Shown: positions 1 to 11,270 of the stretch, one piece after another
How the letters are laid out: every line of letters begins with the position of its first letter
Numbering within the stretch: position 1 is the first letter of the stretch
From: Klenkia marina
GTDB lineage: Bacteria > Actinomycetota > Actinomycetes > Mycobacteriales > Geodermatophilaceae
Direction: 5' to 3'
Assembly: GCF_900101025.1 (NCBI RefSeq)
Contig: NZ_FMUH01000006.1
Coordinates: 241,836 to 305,835 of the forward strand
Length of the DNA stretch: 64,000 nt
Notes under the pieces: model-generated
Seen by the model: the letters and a program-made list of their open reading frames with translations, nothing else
What the model was told of the DNA's origin: nothing
The model's database searches: none
Translations under genes and position numbers: made by a program

Positions 1-1705
1 CGTCGACGGTGGGGACTTCGCCGGTGCCGAACAGCACCTCGCCGGCCGCGCGGTCGAGATGGAGTTCGCGAGCCTCGCCGGCGAGGTTGGCCACCACGCG
101 GAGCGACCCTCGGTGGACGACCAGCCAGCGCTGTTCCTCGTCGTAGGAGACCTGCACCCGGCGGAGGTCGGCGTCGGCGAGCTCGGGGTGGGTGCGGCGC
201 AGAGCGAGCAGTTCGCGGTGCACCCGCAGCAGCCCGGCGTGGTTCGCCTGCTCCAGCTCGGACCAGTCGAGCTTCGAGCGCGTGAAGGTCTCGGGGTCCT
301 GCGGGTCGGGCACCTCGTCGGCGTCCCAGCCGTGCTCGGCGAACTCGCCGATCCGGCCCTCGGCCGTCGCCTTCCCGAGCTCGGGCTCGGGGTGGCTGGT
401 GAAGAACTGCCACGGCGTGCTGGCCCCCCACTCCTCGCCCATGAAGAGCATGGGGGTGAAGGGGCTGGTCAGCGTGATCGTGGCGCCCACCGCCAGCAGC
501 TCGGGCCCGAGGGTGGCCGAGATGCGGTCGCCGGTGGCCCGGTTGCCGATCTGGTCGTGGTCCTGCAGGTAGGCCAGGAACTTCCAGCCCGGCAGGGCCG
601 CGGTGTCCACCGGCCTGCCGTGGTGCCGCTTGCGGAACGACGACCAGTCGTCGGCGTGGAAGAAGGCCCCGGTGAGGATCTTCGCCAACCCGGCGAGCCC
701 TGCGTCGGCGAAGTCGCGGTAGTACCCCTGGCCCTCGCCGGTCAGCACCGTGTGCAGGCTGTGGTGGAAGTCGTCGCTCCACTGCGCGGTCAGCCCCAGC
801 CCGCCCGACGTCCGCGGGGTGACCATCCGCGGATCGTTGAGGTCGCTCTCGGCGATGAGGGTCAGCGGCCGTCCGAGCGCGACGCTCAGCGCGTCGACCT
901 CGGCGGCCATCTGCTCCAGCACATGGGTGGCTCGCTCGTCGACCAGTGCGTGGACGGCGTCCAGGCGCAGGCCGTCGACGTGCATGTCACGCAGCCACAT
1001 CAGTGCGTTGTCGACGACGTAGCGCCGCACCTCGTCGGAGTGCGGACCCGACAGGTTCACCGAGTCGCCCCAGGTGTTGGCGCCGCCCTCGCTGAACACG
1101 GGGAAGAACTCGGGCAGGTAGTTGCCCGACGGGCCCAGGTGGTTGTAGACGACGTCCTGGATCACCCCGAGCCCGCGCTGGTGGCAGGCGTCGACGAACC
1201 GCTGGTAGGCCGCCGGCCCGCCGTAGGTCTCCTGCACCGCGTACCAGGCGACGCCGTCGTAGCCCCAGTTGTGGGTGCCGTTGAACCCGTTCACCGGCAG
1301 CAGCTCGACGAAGCCGACGCCCAGGTCGACGAGGTGGTCGAGCTTGGCGGCCGCCGCGTCGAAGGTCCCCTCGGTGGTGAAGGTGCCCACGTGCAGCTCG
1401 TAGACCGACGACCCGGCGAGCTGGCGGCCGGTCCACGCGCCGTCGCCCCACGCGTGCGCGGCCGGGTCGAAGCGCCGGGACAGCCCGTGCACCCCCTCGG
1501 GCTGCCGGCGCGACCGCGGGTCGGGCCGCGCCGGGGTGGTGTCGTCGAGCAGGAACCCGTAGTCCGCCTCGGCGGCCGCGGGCACCGTGGTCCGCCACCA
1601 GCCGTCGTCGTCCCGGACCATGTCGTGGACGTCGCCGTCGACCTGCAGACGGACGCGCTCGGGCAACGGGGCCCAGACGGCGAACTCGGTGGGCTGGGTG
1701 CTCAT
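1..1705 (-). CDS. treZ: Malto-oligosyltrehalose trehalohydrolase (3' end beyond window)
   Basis: Releases trehalose from maltooligosyl-trehalose, the last step of the TreX-TreY-TreZ route from glycogen; cytosolic. The start is ATG at 1705 (protein begins [13 protein letters not shown]), 14 bases after the treY stop, with a weak GAAGG ribosome site overlapping that stop. About 568 codons are in the window, close to the full family length, so only a few C-terminal residues are missing. An N-terminal glycogen-branching-enzyme-like beta domain precedes a GH13 barrel. Visible catalytic motifs are [10 protein letters not shown] (nucleophile Asp near residue 248), LIAESDLND (acid/base Glu near 285) and [10 protein letters not shown] (third Asp near 383). 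It is translated in a frame with no stop down to base 1. It is the third gene of the operon. Confidence 0.95.
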   Translation of the reverse strand, partial: MSTQPTEFAVWAPLPERVRLQVDGDVHDMVRDDDGWWRTTVPAAAEADYGFLLDDTTPARPDPRSRRQPEGVHGLSRRFDPAAHAWGDGAWTGRQLAGSSVYELHVGTFTTEGTFDAAAAKLDHLVDLGVGFVELLPVNGFNGTHNWGYDGVAWYAVQETYGGPAAYQRFVDACHQRGLGVIQDVVYNHLGPSGNYLPEFFPVFSEGGANTWGDSVNLSGPHSDEVRRYVVDNALMWLRDMHVDGLRLDAVHALVDERATHVLEQMAAEVDALSVALGRPLTLIAESDLNDPRMVTPRTSGGLGLTAQWSDDFHHSLHTVLTGEGQGYYRDFADAGLAGLAKILTGAFFHADDWSSFRKRHHGRPVDTAALPGWKFLAYLQDHDQIGNRATGDRISATLGPELLAVGATITLTSPFTPMLFMGEEWGASTPWQFFTSHPEPELGKATAEGRIGEFAEHGWDADEVPDPQDPETFTRSKLDWSELEQANHAGLLRVHRELLALRRTHPELADADLRRVQVSYDEEQRWLVVHRGSLRVVANLAGEARELHLDRAAGEVLFGTGEVPTVD

Positions 1706-1719
1706 GCTGGTGGTGGCCT

Positions 1720-4023
1720 TCAGTCTCGGACGAGCAGGGCGACGGGCAAGTGCTGGAGGAGCTCGGCGACGGCGGCACCGCCGACGTCGCTGACCACCCG
1801 GGTGCCGGTGAGCAGGTCACGCCAGCCACCGGCCGGCAGGGGGAGCGCGGTGTCCCGCCAGCCGCCGGCGGCGGCCAGCCGCACGGGCAGCCGGGTGGCG
1901 ACGGCGACGACCCCGCCGCGGTCGAAGGCCACGACGTGGTCCGCCGCTGCGCCCGTGGCCTCGACCGGCGCGTAGCCGGCGAACGCCTCGGCGGCGTCAC
2001 GGCGGTGCCGGAGCACCCGCGACACCACCAGCAGCTTCGCCGCCCCGGTCGCGTCGACCGCCGGCAGGGTGCCGGCGTCCAGGTCGGCCAGCAGCCGGCG
2101 GCGCTCGGCGTAGTCGACCGGACGACGGTTGTCGGGGTCGACGAGCGAGAGGTCCCACAGCTCGGAGCCCTGGTAGACGTCGGGCACCCCGGCGACGGTC
2201 AGCTGCAGCAGCTTCTGGGCCAGGGAGTTCGACCGGCCGGACAGCGCGATGCGCTCGACGAACGCCTCGATCTCCGCCTGGGTGGTCGGGTCGTCGAACG
2301 CGGCGTCGACCATCGACCGCAGCGAGGCCTCGAACTCCTCGTCGACGGCGGTGTAGGTGGTCGACGTCCCGGCCTCCCGGGCGGCCTTCTCGGCGTAGGC
2401 CTGCGCCCGCTCGCGGGAGATCGGCCACGCGCCGACCAGGTTCTGCCAGACCTGGTGGGCCACCGGGCGGTCACTCAGCGGGTGACGCGCCAGCCAGCCG
2501 CGCACCAGCGTCGTCCACTCCTCGGGCAGTTCGGCGAGCACGGCCAGGCGGGCCCGCACGTCCTCGCTGCGCTTGGTGTCGTGGGTGGACAGCGTGGTCA
2601 TCGACGCCGACCGGTGCGTCGCCCGAGCCTGCTGGGCTGCGTGGAAGTCGGCGACCGACGTCCCGAAACGGGTCGGGTCGCCGCCCACCTCGTTCAGCAT
2701 CACGAACCGCGACCAGCGGTAGTAGGCGCTGTCCTCCACGCCCTTGGCCATGACCGGGCCCGAGGTCTGCTCGAAGCGGGTGGCCAGCTCGGTGCCCGGG
2801 GTGGACAGCAGCGGGTGCAGCCCGTCGACCGCAGGGGTCAGGTCGGGACGGCGCCCGCGCACCGCCGCCACGGTCGCGTCGAGGTGCGCGCGGCCGTCGG
2901 GCAGGTAGGTGCGGTAGACGTCGAAGGTGGCCAGGAGATCGGCCAGCGCCTCGCGCACCTCGCCGTCGGGCACCCCGGGCAGGTCACCGACCAGCCGGGC
3001 CAACCGCGAGACCTCCGAGCCGAGGATGCCGTCGGTGACCTCGCGCTTGGCGGTGTGCACCAGCTCCGCGTAGTCGACCGGGTGGCCGGCGACCTCGGCG
3101 TCCAGGGCGGTGAAAGCGGCCTCGCCGGCCGGGTCGACCAGCACGCCGTCGACCTCGGCCAGGGCGTCGTAGCCCGTCGTGCCGGCGGTGGCCCAGCTCT
3201 CGGGCAGGTCCTCCCCGGGCTCCAGGATCTTCTCGACCACGGTCCACCGGTGGTCCGACAGCTCGGCCAGCCGGTCGAGGTAGCCGCGGGGGTCCGCGAG
3301 GCCGTCGGGGTGGTCGATGCGCAGGCCGTCGACGTACCCGGCCTGCAGCAGCTCGCGCACCAGGGCGTGCGTGGCGTCGAAGACCCGCTCGTCCTCGACC
3401 CGCAGCCCGGCCAGGGTGTTGATGGCGAAGAAGCGGCGGTAGTTCAGGTCGCCGTCGGCGCGCCGCCAGTCGACCAGCTCGTAGTGCTGACGGTCGTGCA
3501 CCTCCTGCGGGGTGCCGTCCCCGGTGCCGGGGGCGATGGGGAAGCGGTGGTCGTAGTAGCGCAGCTCGCCGTCCTCGACGCGCAGCTCGGCCAGGTCGTC
3601 GGCCGAGCCGAGCACGGGCAGCCGCACCCGACCGCCGCCGGCGGCCCAGTCGACGTCGAAGGCGTGCGCGTGCGGGCTGTCCTGGCCCAGCTCGAGCAGG
3701 GACCACCACCACGCCGAGGCGTGCGCGTCCTCGACGCCCATGTGGTTGGGCACCAGGTCGAGCACGAGCCCCAAGCCGTGCTCGTGCAGCGCGGCCACGA
3801 ACCGGTCCAGGCCCGCACGACCGCCACGCGCCTCGTCGACGTGGGCGTGGTCGGTCGTGTCGTAGCCGTGGTTGGAGCCCTCGGCCGACCGCAGCAGCGG
3901 CGAGGCGTAGGCGTGGCTCACCCCGAGGTCAGCCAGGTAACCGGCCAGCTCAGCGCCCTGGTCGAGGGTGAATTCGGCATGGAACTGCAGGCGGTAGGTG
4001 CCGGTGGGCGGTGCTCCCGTCAC
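1720..4023 (-). CDS. treY: Malto-oligosyltrehalose synthase
   Basis: Rearranges the reducing-end glucose of maltodextrins into a trehalose unit (GH13, subfamily of (1->4)-alpha-D-glucan 1-alpha-D-glucosylmutases). I place the start at GTG 4023 (protein [15 protein letters not shown]), not at the longer upstream reading, because the family begins with a TYRLQ motif and this GTG overlaps the treX stop as GTGA. The 767 aa length is normal. Catalytic motifs: [11 protein letters not shown] (nucleophile Asp near residue 237), [10 protein letters not shown] (Glu near 264) and [12 protein letters not shown] (Asp near 481). The C-terminal beta domain ends in LPVALLVRD. The overlap implies translational coupling to treX. 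Confidence 0.95.
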   Translation of the reverse strand: MTGAPPTGTYRLQFHAEFTLDQGAELAGYLADLGVSHAYASPLLRSAEGSNHGYDTTDHAHVDEARGGRAGLDRFVAALHEHGLGLVLDLVPNHMGVEDAHASAWWWSLLELGQDSPHAHAFDVDWAAGGGRVRLPVLGSADDLAELRVEDGELRYYDHRFPIAPGTGDGTPQEVHDRQHYELVDWRRADGDLNYRRFFAINTLAGLRVEDERVFDATHALVRELLQAGYVDGLRIDHPDGLADPRGYLDRLAELSDHRWTVVEKILEPGEDLPESWATAGTTGYDALAEVDGVLVDPAGEAAFTALDAEVAGHPVDYAELVHTAKREVTDGILGSEVSRLARLVGDLPGVPDGEVREALADLLATFDVYRTYLPDGRAHLDATVAAVRGRRPDLTPAVDGLHPLLSTPGTELATRFEQTSGPVMAKGVEDSAYYRWSRFVMLNEVGGDPTRFGTSVADFHAAQQARATHRSASMTTLSTHDTKRSEDVRARLAVLAELPEEWTTLVRGWLARHPLSDRPVAHQVWQNLVGAWPISRERAQAYAEKAAREAGTSTTYTAVDEEFEASLRSMVDAAFDDPTTQAEIEAFVERIALSGRSNSLAQKLLQLTVAGVPDVYQGSELWDLSLVDPDNRRPVDYAERRRLLADLDAGTLPAVDATGAAKLLVVSRVLRHRRDAAEAFAGYAPVEATGAAADHVVAFDRGGVVAVATRLPVRLAAAGGWRDTALPLPAGGWRDLLTGTRVVSDVGGAAVAELLQHLPVALLVRD

Positions 4024-6131
4024 GAGACGCTGCGCAGGACGACCATGGCCCGGCCCTTGACGGTGATCAGGTCGCCGGCCTGGCTCTCGTTGGGCTCGAC
4101 CGGGCCGAACTCGGCGGTGTCCACCACGACCGTCCAGGCCTGCGCGTACTCGGCGCTGGGCAGGGTGAACTCGATGTCCTCGTGCCAGGCGTTGAAGGCG
4201 AGGATGAAGCAGTCGTCGACCACGTCCTCGCCCCGCTCGTCGGTCGACCGGATGCCGTGGCCGTTGAGGTAGACCGCGATGCTCTTGGCGTAGTGGGCGT
4301 CCCAGTCGTCCTCGGTCATCAGCTCGCCGGCCGGGGTCAGCCACGCGATGTCGGGCACCGGGTCGCCCTCGGCCCGACGGACCGGGCGGCCGTTGAAGAA
4401 CCGGCGGCGGCGGAAGGTCGGGTGGTCGTGGCGCAGGTGGGTGACCAGCTTGGTGAACTCGACCAGGCCCTCGTCGACGGAGGACCAGTCGATCCAGGTC
4501 AGCTCGGAGTCCTGGCAGTAGCCGTTGTTGTTCCCGCCCTGGCTGCGGCCGAGCTCGTCGCCGTGCAGCAGCATCGGCACGCCCTGGCTGAGCATGAGCG
4601 TGGCGATGAAGTTGCGGCGCTGCTGGGCGCGCAGCGCGAGGACCTCGGGGTCGTCGGTCTCGCCCTCGACCCCGCAGTTCCAGCTGCGGTTGTGGCTCTC
4701 GCCGTCGTTGTTGTCCTCGCCGTTGGCCTCGTTGTGCTTCTCGTTGTAGGAGACGAGGTCGTTGATCGTGAAGCCGTCGTGCGCGGTGACGAAGTTGATG
4801 CTGGCCACCGGGCGGCGCCCGGAGTGCTGGTAGAGGTCGGCCGAGCCGGTGATCCGGCTGGCGAACTCACCGACCGTGGCGTCCTCCCCGCGCCAGAAGT
4901 CGCGGACGGTGTCGCGGTACTTGCCGTTCCACTCGGTCCACAGCGACGGGAAGTTGCCCACCTGGTACCCGCCGTCGCCGATGTCCCAGGGCTCGGCGAT
5001 GAGCTTGACCTGACTGACGACCGGGTCCTGGTGGACGAGGTCGAAGAACGCCGACAGGCGGTCGACCTCGTGGAACTGCCGGGCCAGCGTCGAGGCGAGG
5101 TCGAAGCGGAAGCCGTCGACGTGCATCTCGGTGACCCAGTAGCGCAGCGAGTCCATGATCAGCTGCAGCGACTGCGGGGTCGCGACGTTCAGCGAGTTCC
5201 CGGTGCCGGTGGTGTCCATGTAGAACTGCTTGTCGTCGGCCACCAGGCGGTAGTAGGCCTGGTTGTCGATGCCCTTGAACGACAGGGTCGGGCCCAGGTG
5301 GTTGCCCTCGGCCGTGTGGTTGTAGACCACGTCGAGGATGACCTCGATGCCGGCGTCGTGCAGCGTGCGCACCATGCCCTTGAACTCCTGCACGGCCATG
5401 CCGGGGCTCTGGTTGCTGGCGTACTCGTGGTGCGGGGCGAAGAAGCCGATGGAGTTGTAGCCCCAGTAGTTGCGCAGGCCCTTCTGCTGCAAGGTGTCGT
5501 CCTGCACGAACTCGTGCACCGGCATGAGCTCGATCGCGGTGATGCCGAGGTCCTGCAGGTGCTCGATGACGGCGGGGTGGGCGATGCCGGCGTAGGTGCC
5601 GCGCAGCTCCTCGGGCACCCGCGGGTGGGTCATCGTCAGGCCCTTGACGTGGGCCTCGTAGATGACCGACTTGTGGTACGGCGTGCGGGGGAGGCGGTCG
5701 CTGCCCCAGTCGAAGTAGGGGTTGATGACGACGGACTTCGGCATGTGGGCCGCGGAGTCGTCGTCGTTGCGCTCCTTGGTCTCGAAGTCGTAGCCGAAGA
5801 CCGAGGGGTCCCAGTCGATGCCGCCGTCGACGGCCTTGGCGTAGGGGTCCATCAGCAACTTGTTCGGGTTGCAGCGCTGGCCCTGCTCGGGGTCGTAGGG
5901 CCCGTGCACGCGGAAGCCGTAGCGCTGACCGGGCTGGACGCCCGGGAGGAAGGCGTGCCAGACGAAGGCGTCCATCTCGGGAAGGCGGATGCGCTCCTCG
6001 TTGCCCTCGTCGTCGAAGAGGCACAGCTCGACCTTCTCGGCCACCTCGCTGAAGATCGCGAAGTTCGTGCCGGTGCCGTCGTACGTCGCCCCCAGGGGGT
6101 AGGCGGTACCGGGCCAGACCTGGGTCGTCAT
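4020..6131 (-). CDS. treX: Glycogen/maltodextrin debranching enzyme (isoamylase type)
   Basis: Hydrolyses alpha-1,6 branches of glycogen and supplies linear maltodextrin to TreY. ATG at 6131 is preceded by a strong AGGAGGAA ribosome site (plus-strand 6143-6150). The 703 aa protein has an N-terminal CBM48-like domain (AYPLGATYDGTGTNFAIFS) and then a GH13 barrel. Motifs: VDGFRFDLAST (Asp near 339), KLIAEPWDIG (Glu near 379), VTAHDGFTINDL (Asp near 448). The stretch rich in Asn/Asp before SHNRSWNCG is typical of GlgX/TreX. In Actinobacteria the names glgX and treX are used interchangeably; the treYZ neighbours favour treX. Confidence 0.95.
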   Translation of the reverse strand: MTTQVWPGTAYPLGATYDGTGTNFAIFSEVAEKVELCLFDDEGNEERIRLPEMDAFVWHAFLPGVQPGQRYGFRVHGPYDPEQGQRCNPNKLLMDPYAKAVDGGIDWDPSVFGYDFETKERNDDDSAAHMPKSVVINPYFDWGSDRLPRTPYHKSVIYEAHVKGLTMTHPRVPEELRGTYAGIAHPAVIEHLQDLGITAIELMPVHEFVQDDTLQQKGLRNYWGYNSIGFFAPHHEYASNQSPGMAVQEFKGMVRTLHDAGIEVILDVVYNHTAEGNHLGPTLSFKGIDNQAYYRLVADDKQFYMDTTGTGNSLNVATPQSLQLIMDSLRYWVTEMHVDGFRFDLASTLARQFHEVDRLSAFFDLVHQDPVVSQVKLIAEPWDIGDGGYQVGNFPSLWTEWNGKYRDTVRDFWRGEDATVGEFASRITGSADLYQHSGRRPVASINFVTAHDGFTINDLVSYNEKHNEANGEDNNDGESHNRSWNCGVEGETDDPEVLALRAQQRRNFIATLMLSQGVPMLLHGDELGRSQGGNNNGYCQDSELTWIDWSSVDEGLVEFTKLVTHLRHDHPTFRRRRFFNGRPVRRAEGDPVPDIAWLTPAGELMTEDDWDAHYAKSIAVYLNGHGIRSTDERGEDVVDDCFILAFNAWHEDIEFTLPSAEYAQAWTVVVDTAEFGPVEPNESQAGDLITVKGRAMVVLRSVS

Positions 6132-6364
6132 GTGGTGGCGTTCCTCCTGCGCTGGGCGGCCCCGGGACGTCCGGGACCGTGGGCGGTGCTGGTGCGGCGG
6201 CGCTGCGGATGCCATGACCTGCCGGGGCGGCGGTGCCCCGGGCCGGGGAGGCGTACACGCCTCGCCGGTGACGATCCGGTCACGGCGGTCGACGGCAGTC
6301 TGCCGTGCCCGGCGCCGGTCCGCCGGGTGTGCGGGGCGCAACCGTGGTCGCCGGCCCGCGGACG

Positions 6365-6401
6365 ACGACGCCCCTCGCGGCCGGGGCCGGAGGGGCGTCG
6401 T
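6365..6401. terminator. Perfect 12-bp-stem hairpin in the treX/uvrB gap
   Basis: The arm at 6365-6376 (ACGACGCCCCTC) is the exact reverse complement of 6390-6401, with a 13-base GC-rich loop. There is no U tract on either strand, as is common for actinobacterial terminators. No annotated gene reads into it. Confidence 0.45.
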
Positions 6402-6583
6402 GGACGGCGAGGACGCCGCACCTGCAGGTACGGGGCGACCGGCCGTGCCCGGGTGTGCCGGGCGGTACCGGTGGTCCCCGCTGGCCTGCACGCGCCACGG
6501 TAAGGACCCCGTCGCGCGGGCACAAGACCGCAGATCACATCCGTGTAGTTCTCCCTCACCCGGTTCTTGTCGTACCCCCGTCC

Positions 6584-6589
6584 TACATT
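6584..6589 (+). promoter_or_regulatory. Putative -10 box of a leaderless uvrB promoter
   Basis: TACATT lies 7 bases before the GTG start, so transcription would be expected to begin at or next to the start codon. There is no Shine-Dalgarno sequence in that gap (CGGGGAC). No clear -35 hexamer was seen. No actinobacterial SOS box (TCGAAC-N4-GTTCGA type) was recognised. Confidence 0.5.
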
Positions 6590-6596
6590 CGGGGAC

Positions 6597-8720
6597 GTGA
6601 GCACGCAGACCAGCCTCCGGCCGACCCGCGGCACCTTCCAGGTGGTCAGCGAGTTCCAGCCCTCGGGCGACCAGCCGACCGCCATCGCCGAGCTCGCGAA
6701 GGCGGTGAGGTCCGGCCAGAAGGACACGGTGCTGCTCGGCGCCACCGGCACCGGCAAGTCGGCCACCACGGCCTGGCTCATCGAGCAGGTGCAGCGGCCC
6801 ACGCTCGTCATGGCGCCGAACAAGACCCTGGCCGCGCAACTGGCCAACGAGTTCCGCGAGCTGCTGCCCAACAACGCCGTCGAGTACTTCGTCTCCTACT
6901 ACGACTACTACCAGCCCGAGGCGTACGTCCCCCAGACCGACACCTACATCGAGAAGGACTCCTCGATCAACGAGGAGGTCGAGCGGCTCCGGCACTCGGC
7001 CACGCAGAGCCTGCTCACCCGGCGCGACGTCGTGGTGGTCTCGACCGTGTCCTGCATCTACGGCCTGGGCACCCCGCAGGAGTACGTCGACCGGGCGCTC
7101 AAGATCGGCGTCGGCGAGGAGCGTGACCGCGACGAGCTGCTGCGCACCCTGGTCACCGAGCAGTACAGCCGCAACGACCTCGCCTTCACCCGCGGCACGT
7201 TCCGGGTGCGCGGCGACACCATCGAGGTCTTCCCGGTCTACGAGGAGCTCGCCGTCCGCATCGAGATGTTCGGCGACGAGGTCGAGCGGCTGTACTACCT
7301 GCACCCGCTCACCGGTGAGGTGGTCAAGGAGGTCGAGGAGCTCTTCGTCTTCCCGGCCACCCACTACGTCGCCGGCCCCGAGCGCATGGAGCGGGCGATC
7401 GGCAGCATCGAGGCCGAGCTCGAGCAGCGGCTGGCCGAGCTCGACAAGCAGGGCAAGCTGCTCGAGGCCCAGCGGCTGCGCATGCGCACCACCTACGACA
7501 TCGAGATGATGCGCCAGGTCGGGTTCTGCTCGGGGATCGAGAACTACTCCCGGCACATCGACGGCCGCGGCGCCGGCACGGCCGGTGCCTGCCTCATCGA
7601 CTACTTCCCCGACGACTTCCTGCTGGTCATCGACGAGTCGCACGTGACGGTGCCGCAGATCGGCGGCATGTATGAGGGCGACATGAGCCGCAAGCGCACC
7701 CTGGTCGACCACGGGTTCCGGCTGCCCTCGGCGATGGACAACCGCCCGCTGAAGTGGGAGGAGTTCACCGACCGCATCGGCCAGTCCGTGTACCTGTCGG
7801 CCACCCCCGGCAACTACGAGCTGGGCCGCACCGGCGGTGAGTTCGTCGAGCAGGTCATCCGCCCCACCGGGCTGGTCGACCCCGAGATCGTCGTCAAGCC
7901 GACCAAGGGCCAGATCGACGACCTGGTGCACGAGATCCGCACCCGCACCGAGAAGGACGAGCGCATCCTCGTCACCACGCTCACCAAGAAGATGAGCGAG
8001 GACCTCACCGACTACCTGCTCGAGCTGGGCATCAAGGTGCGGTACCTGCACTCCGAGGTCGACACCCTGCGCCGGGTCGAATTGCTGCGCGAGCTGCGGC
8101 AGGGCGAGTACGACGTCCTGGTCGGCATCAACCTGCTGCGTGAGGGGCTCGACCTGCCCGAGGTGTCGCTGGTGGCGATCCTCGACGCCGACAAGGAGGG
8201 CTTCCTCCGCTCGGGCACGTCGTTGATCCAGACGATCGGTCGCGCCGCCCGCAACGTGTCGGGCCAGGTGCACATGTACGCCGACAAGATCACCCCCTCG
8301 ATGGCCCTGGCGATCGACGAGACGGCGCGGCGTCGCGAGAAGCAGATCGCCTACAACAAGGAGAAGGGCGTCGACCCGCAGCCGCTGCGCAAGAAGATCG
8401 TCGACATCCTCGACGGCATCTACAAGGCCAGCGAGGACGCCGAGAAGGCCACCGAGGAGTTCGGGGGCTCCGGGCGCCAGCAGTCCCGCGGCAAGGCCCC
8501 GGTGCCGGGTCTGTCGTCCAAGGCGAAGGGCAAGGCCAAGGCGGGCTCGATCGACGTCGACGGCCTGCCCCGGGCCGCGCTGGCGGACATGATCACCGAG
8601 ATGAACGACCAGATGCTGGCCGCCGCCCGCGAGCTGCAGTTCGAGGTCGCCGCCCGCCTGCGCGACGAGCTGAACGAGCTCAAGCGCGAGCTGCGCCAGT
8701 TCGACCAGGCCCACGCCTGA
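6597..8720 (+). CDS. uvrB: Excinuclease ABC subunit B
   Basis: Damage-verifying helicase-like subunit of nucleotide excision repair; receives DNA from UvrA and recruits UvrC. Start GTG 6597 ([20 protein letters not shown]) is preferred over a TTG at 6567 because it is the conserved N-terminus and sits directly after a -10 box. The 707 aa protein has a Walker A variant GATGTGKS (residues 48-55), the [12 protein letters not shown] beta-hairpin, a VIDESH DEAD-like motif (about 345), helicase motifs around [13 protein letters not shown] and QTIGRAARN, and a C-terminal UVR domain (about 663-698) for UvrC contact. It is apparently monocistronic. uvrA and uvrC lie 19 kb downstream. Confidence 0.97.
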   Translation: MSTQTSLRPTRGTFQVVSEFQPSGDQPTAIAELAKAVRSGQKDTVLLGATGTGKSATTAWLIEQVQRPTLVMAPNKTLAAQLANEFRELLPNNAVEYFVSYYDYYQPEAYVPQTDTYIEKDSSINEEVERLRHSATQSLLTRRDVVVVSTVSCIYGLGTPQEYVDRALKIGVGEERDRDELLRTLVTEQYSRNDLAFTRGTFRVRGDTIEVFPVYEELAVRIEMFGDEVERLYYLHPLTGEVVKEVEELFVFPATHYVAGPERMERAIGSIEAELEQRLAELDKQGKLLEAQRLRMRTTYDIEMMRQVGFCSGIENYSRHIDGRGAGTAGACLIDYFPDDFLLVIDESHVTVPQIGGMYEGDMSRKRTLVDHGFRLPSAMDNRPLKWEEFTDRIGQSVYLSATPGNYELGRTGGEFVEQVIRPTGLVDPEIVVKPTKGQIDDLVHEIRTRTEKDERILVTTLTKKMSEDLTDYLLELGIKVRYLHSEVDTLRRVELLRELRQGEYDVLVGINLLREGLDLPEVSLVAILDADKEGFLRSGTSLIQTIGRAARNVSGQVHMYADKITPSMALAIDETARRREKQIAYNKEKGVDPQPLRKKIVDILDGIYKASEDAEKATEEFGGSGRQQSRGKAPVPGLSSKAKGKAKAGSIDVDGLPRAALADMITEMNDQMLAAARELQFEVAARLRDELNELKRELRQFDQAHA

Positions 8721-8762
8721 CCCGGTGAGCTGAGGCCGCGTCCGCGGCTGCCGTCGAGGGTC

Positions 8763-8808
8763 GGACGCCCGCTGTCCGTTCCCGACGTGGGAGCGGCCGC
8801 GGGCGTTC
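8763..8808. repeat. Imperfect palindrome related to the 8874-8928 hairpin
   Basis: The left arm (8763-8782) and right arm (8790-8808) pair imperfectly. Both arms resemble those of the perfect hairpin 110 bases downstream: CGCCCGC against CGTCCGC, GGCCGCGGGCGTTC against GGCCGCGGACGTTC, each followed by an ACCGCTGC or GACGGTGCTGC run. It reads as a decayed copy of the same element. Confidence 0.45.
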
Positions 8809-8873
8809 ACCGCTGCCGCGCGGAGACCTCGGCCGTGGGCTCGCCGGGGGCGCGGTGGACAGCGTGCGCTGAG

Positions 8874-8928
8874 CGTCGAACGTCCGCGGCCCGTTCCAGG
8901 GGTCGGAACGGGCCGCGGACGTTCGACG
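8874..8928. terminator. 24-bp perfect inverted repeat, bidirectional terminator candidate
   Basis: 8874-8897 and 8905-8928 are exact reverse complements with a 7-base loop (AGGGGTC). It lies between convergent genes (uvrB from the left, the repeat-rich membrane protein from the right), the place for a shared terminator. No U tract follows on either side. Confidence 0.7.
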
Positions 8929-8949
8929 GTGCTGCGTGGGTGCCGGGTC

Positions 8950-9686
<737 letters not shown>

Positions 9687-9690
<4 letters not shown>

Positions 9691-10205
9691 CGCGGCCCGC
9701 TGACGGCGGGCAGCGGCACACCCGGCGCCTGCGACCGGACGACGTGCAGCGCCTGGTCGGCGGCGGAGGAGGCCCAGCCGCCGAGCTGTGAGTCGCGGGC
9801 CGTGGCCAGCCACGGGCCGCCGGTACCGGGGTCCAGCGTGAGCACCGACAGCACCACCCCGAGCAGGACGAAGGCGAGCACGAGGCCGCCCACGGCGCCC
9901 GCCGCCCGGTCCAGCACGGTGAGGTGCAGCCGGGCGACCACACCGGCCAGCAGACCGCCCGCCGCTCGGCCCAGCGCGGAGCCCACGGCGGCCACGACCA
10001 GCACCCCGAGCACGGTCACGACGACGCGCGTGCCCGCCCCCAGGCCGGCGGTGACCAGCGGCACCAGCGCGGTGCCGACGGCGAGACCCAGCAGCAGCCC
10101 GGCGACGGACCCGGCCAGCCGCAGCCCGCCCCGCCGCCAGCCGGCGAGCGCACCGCCGGCCAGCAGCAGCACGAGCACGAGGTCGACCCAGAGGGCGGGG
10201 GTCAT
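9687..10205 (-). CDS. CvpA-family membrane protein
   Basis: 172 aa with four predicted transmembrane segments (about 6-25, 30-52, 60-80 and 98-118), Gly-rich in the CvpA manner: GWRRGGLRLAGS after the first helix, GRAAGGLL, and LDRAAGAVGGLVLAF, which matches the CvpA consensus. In mycobacterial MarP the same membrane domain is fused to a periplasmic serine protease; here the protease is absent and only about 50 soluble residues follow. The start ATG at 10205 overlaps the upstream stop (ATGA), and its own stop overlaps the next start. Role unknown; envelope or acid-stress functions are known for relatives. Confidence 0.75.
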
Positions 10206-11203
10206 CGCGGCGCGTGGTCCGACTCGTCGGCGACCACGGTCCGGCCGTCCTCGCCGACGGTGCCGTGCAGGTGCACGTCATCACCCACGGCGGGCACGGC
10301 CGGGAGCGCGCCGGCGTCGACGTCCACGCGCAGACCGGGGGTGGTGACCACGGTGAGGTCGGTCCCGTCGACGGCCACGACGGTCCCGTCGAGCGTGGCG
10401 TGCACCTCACGGACCGCCAGGGCGGTCCCGTCGGAGACCCGCACCTCGACCCGGTCACCGACCGCGAGGTCGTCCGCGGCGCCCACCTCGCGCGGTGCAG
10501 GGGCGTCGGCCGGGGCCGGCACGCCGTTGCCGTCCACGGGGGCCGGCGGGGTGGTGCCGTCCTCGGGGGCGGGCGGGGTGGCGTCGTCTGCGGGGGCGGG
10601 TGGGGTGGACCCGTCCGAGGGGGCGGGCGGAGCGGTGCCGTCGGCGGGGGCGGGCGGGGTGGACCCGTCCGCGGGGGCAGGCGGGACGGACCCGTCCGAG
10701 GGGGCTGCCGGCCCTGATGCGTCGCCGGGCGCGCCGGGCGCCTCCGGCGCACCGGAGCCGTCTGCGCCCGAGCCGTCAGCGCCCGAGCCGTCAGCACCCG
10801 AGCCGCCAGCGCCCGGGGCCCCGGCACCCGGCTCGCCCGCGCGGGGGCCGCCGGCCTCGGGGCCACCTGCGCCGGGGCCACCTGCGCCGGGGCCACCGGC
10901 ACCCGGGCCACCGGGGCCGCCGAAGCGCGTCTGGTCGGTCAGCGCCACGTCGTGCGAGGTGCCGGTGTCGTCGGTGAGGGTCAGCGAGTCGTCGGAGACG
11001 GCGGTGATCGTGCCGACCAGGTGGTCGTCGGCCGGGGCCGGCGCGCCGGTGCCCGAGCCGCCGGGGACGGTGCTCGATCCGGTGTCGGAGCCGGGACCGT
11101 CGGCCAGGGCGATGCCACCGCCGAGGAGCACGGCGCCGGCGGCGCCGCCGACGACGGCGGCGGTCCACCGGCGGGAGCGGGTGGTGCGGGCGGAGCTGTT
11201 CAC
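10202..11203 (-). CDS. Exported protein with two DUF5666-like domains and a Pro/Ala-rich linker
   Basis: 333 aa. A basic N-terminus and hydrophobic segment (about 13-34) ending IALADG looks like a signal peptide or anchor. The first beta-rich DUF5666-like unit is about 60-95 (LVGTITAVSDDSLTLTDD, then TDQTRF). A long low-complexity linker follows: Gly-Pro-Gly-Ala repeats, then repeated TPPAPADGS-like 9-residue units. The second DUF5666-like unit is about 245-325 (VGDRVEVRVSDG, LDGTVVAVDGTDLTV). Function unknown. First gene of the three-gene operon, facing a response regulator gene across an operator-like region, so it is a likely target of that regulator. The Pro-rich linker suggests a reach through the cell wall. 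Confidence 0.75.
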   Translation of the reverse strand: MNSSARTTRSRRWTAAVVGGAAGAVLLGGGIALADGPGSDTGSSTVPGGSGTGAPAPADDHLVGTITAVSDDSLTLTDDTGTSHDVALTDQTRFGGPGGPGAGGPGAGGPGAGGPEAGGPRAGEPGAGAPGAGGSGADGSGADGSGADGSGAPEAPGAPGDASGPAAPSDGSVPPAPADGSTPPAPADGTAPPAPSDGSTPPAPADDATPPAPEDGTTPPAPVDGNGVPAPADAPAPREVGAADDLAVGDRVEVRVSDGTALAVREVHATLDGTVVAVDGTDLTVVTTPGLRVDVDAGALPAVPAVGDDVHLHGTVGEDGRTVVADESDHAPR

Positions 11204-11270
11204 GGTTCCTCCTGGTGCACAGGGCCACCTCCGTGCCGGGGTGGCGATGACCCCACCGTGGGCGGCGACC

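Larger units (their letters stand above)
6132..6596. other. Divergent intergenic region between treX and uvrB (465 bp)
   Basis: No convincing gene: the small frames here are Arg/Pro/Gly-rich with no family resemblance. It holds the treX ribosome site at the left end, a 12-bp-stem hairpin at 6365-6401 and the uvrB promoter at the right end. A terminator-like hairpin between two divergent genes is unexpected and is listed among the findings. Confidence 0.6.

Noticed and set aside
59..1975. Long plus-strand open frame of 638 codons opposite treZ/treY
   Set aside because: The opposite strand codes a complete GH13 enzyme with all catalytic motifs. The plus frame is Val/Gly/Arg-rich with no family, the usual antisense shadow in very GC-rich DNA. 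The same applies to the large antisense frames opposite treX, uvrA, pgi, ctaA and the other genes.
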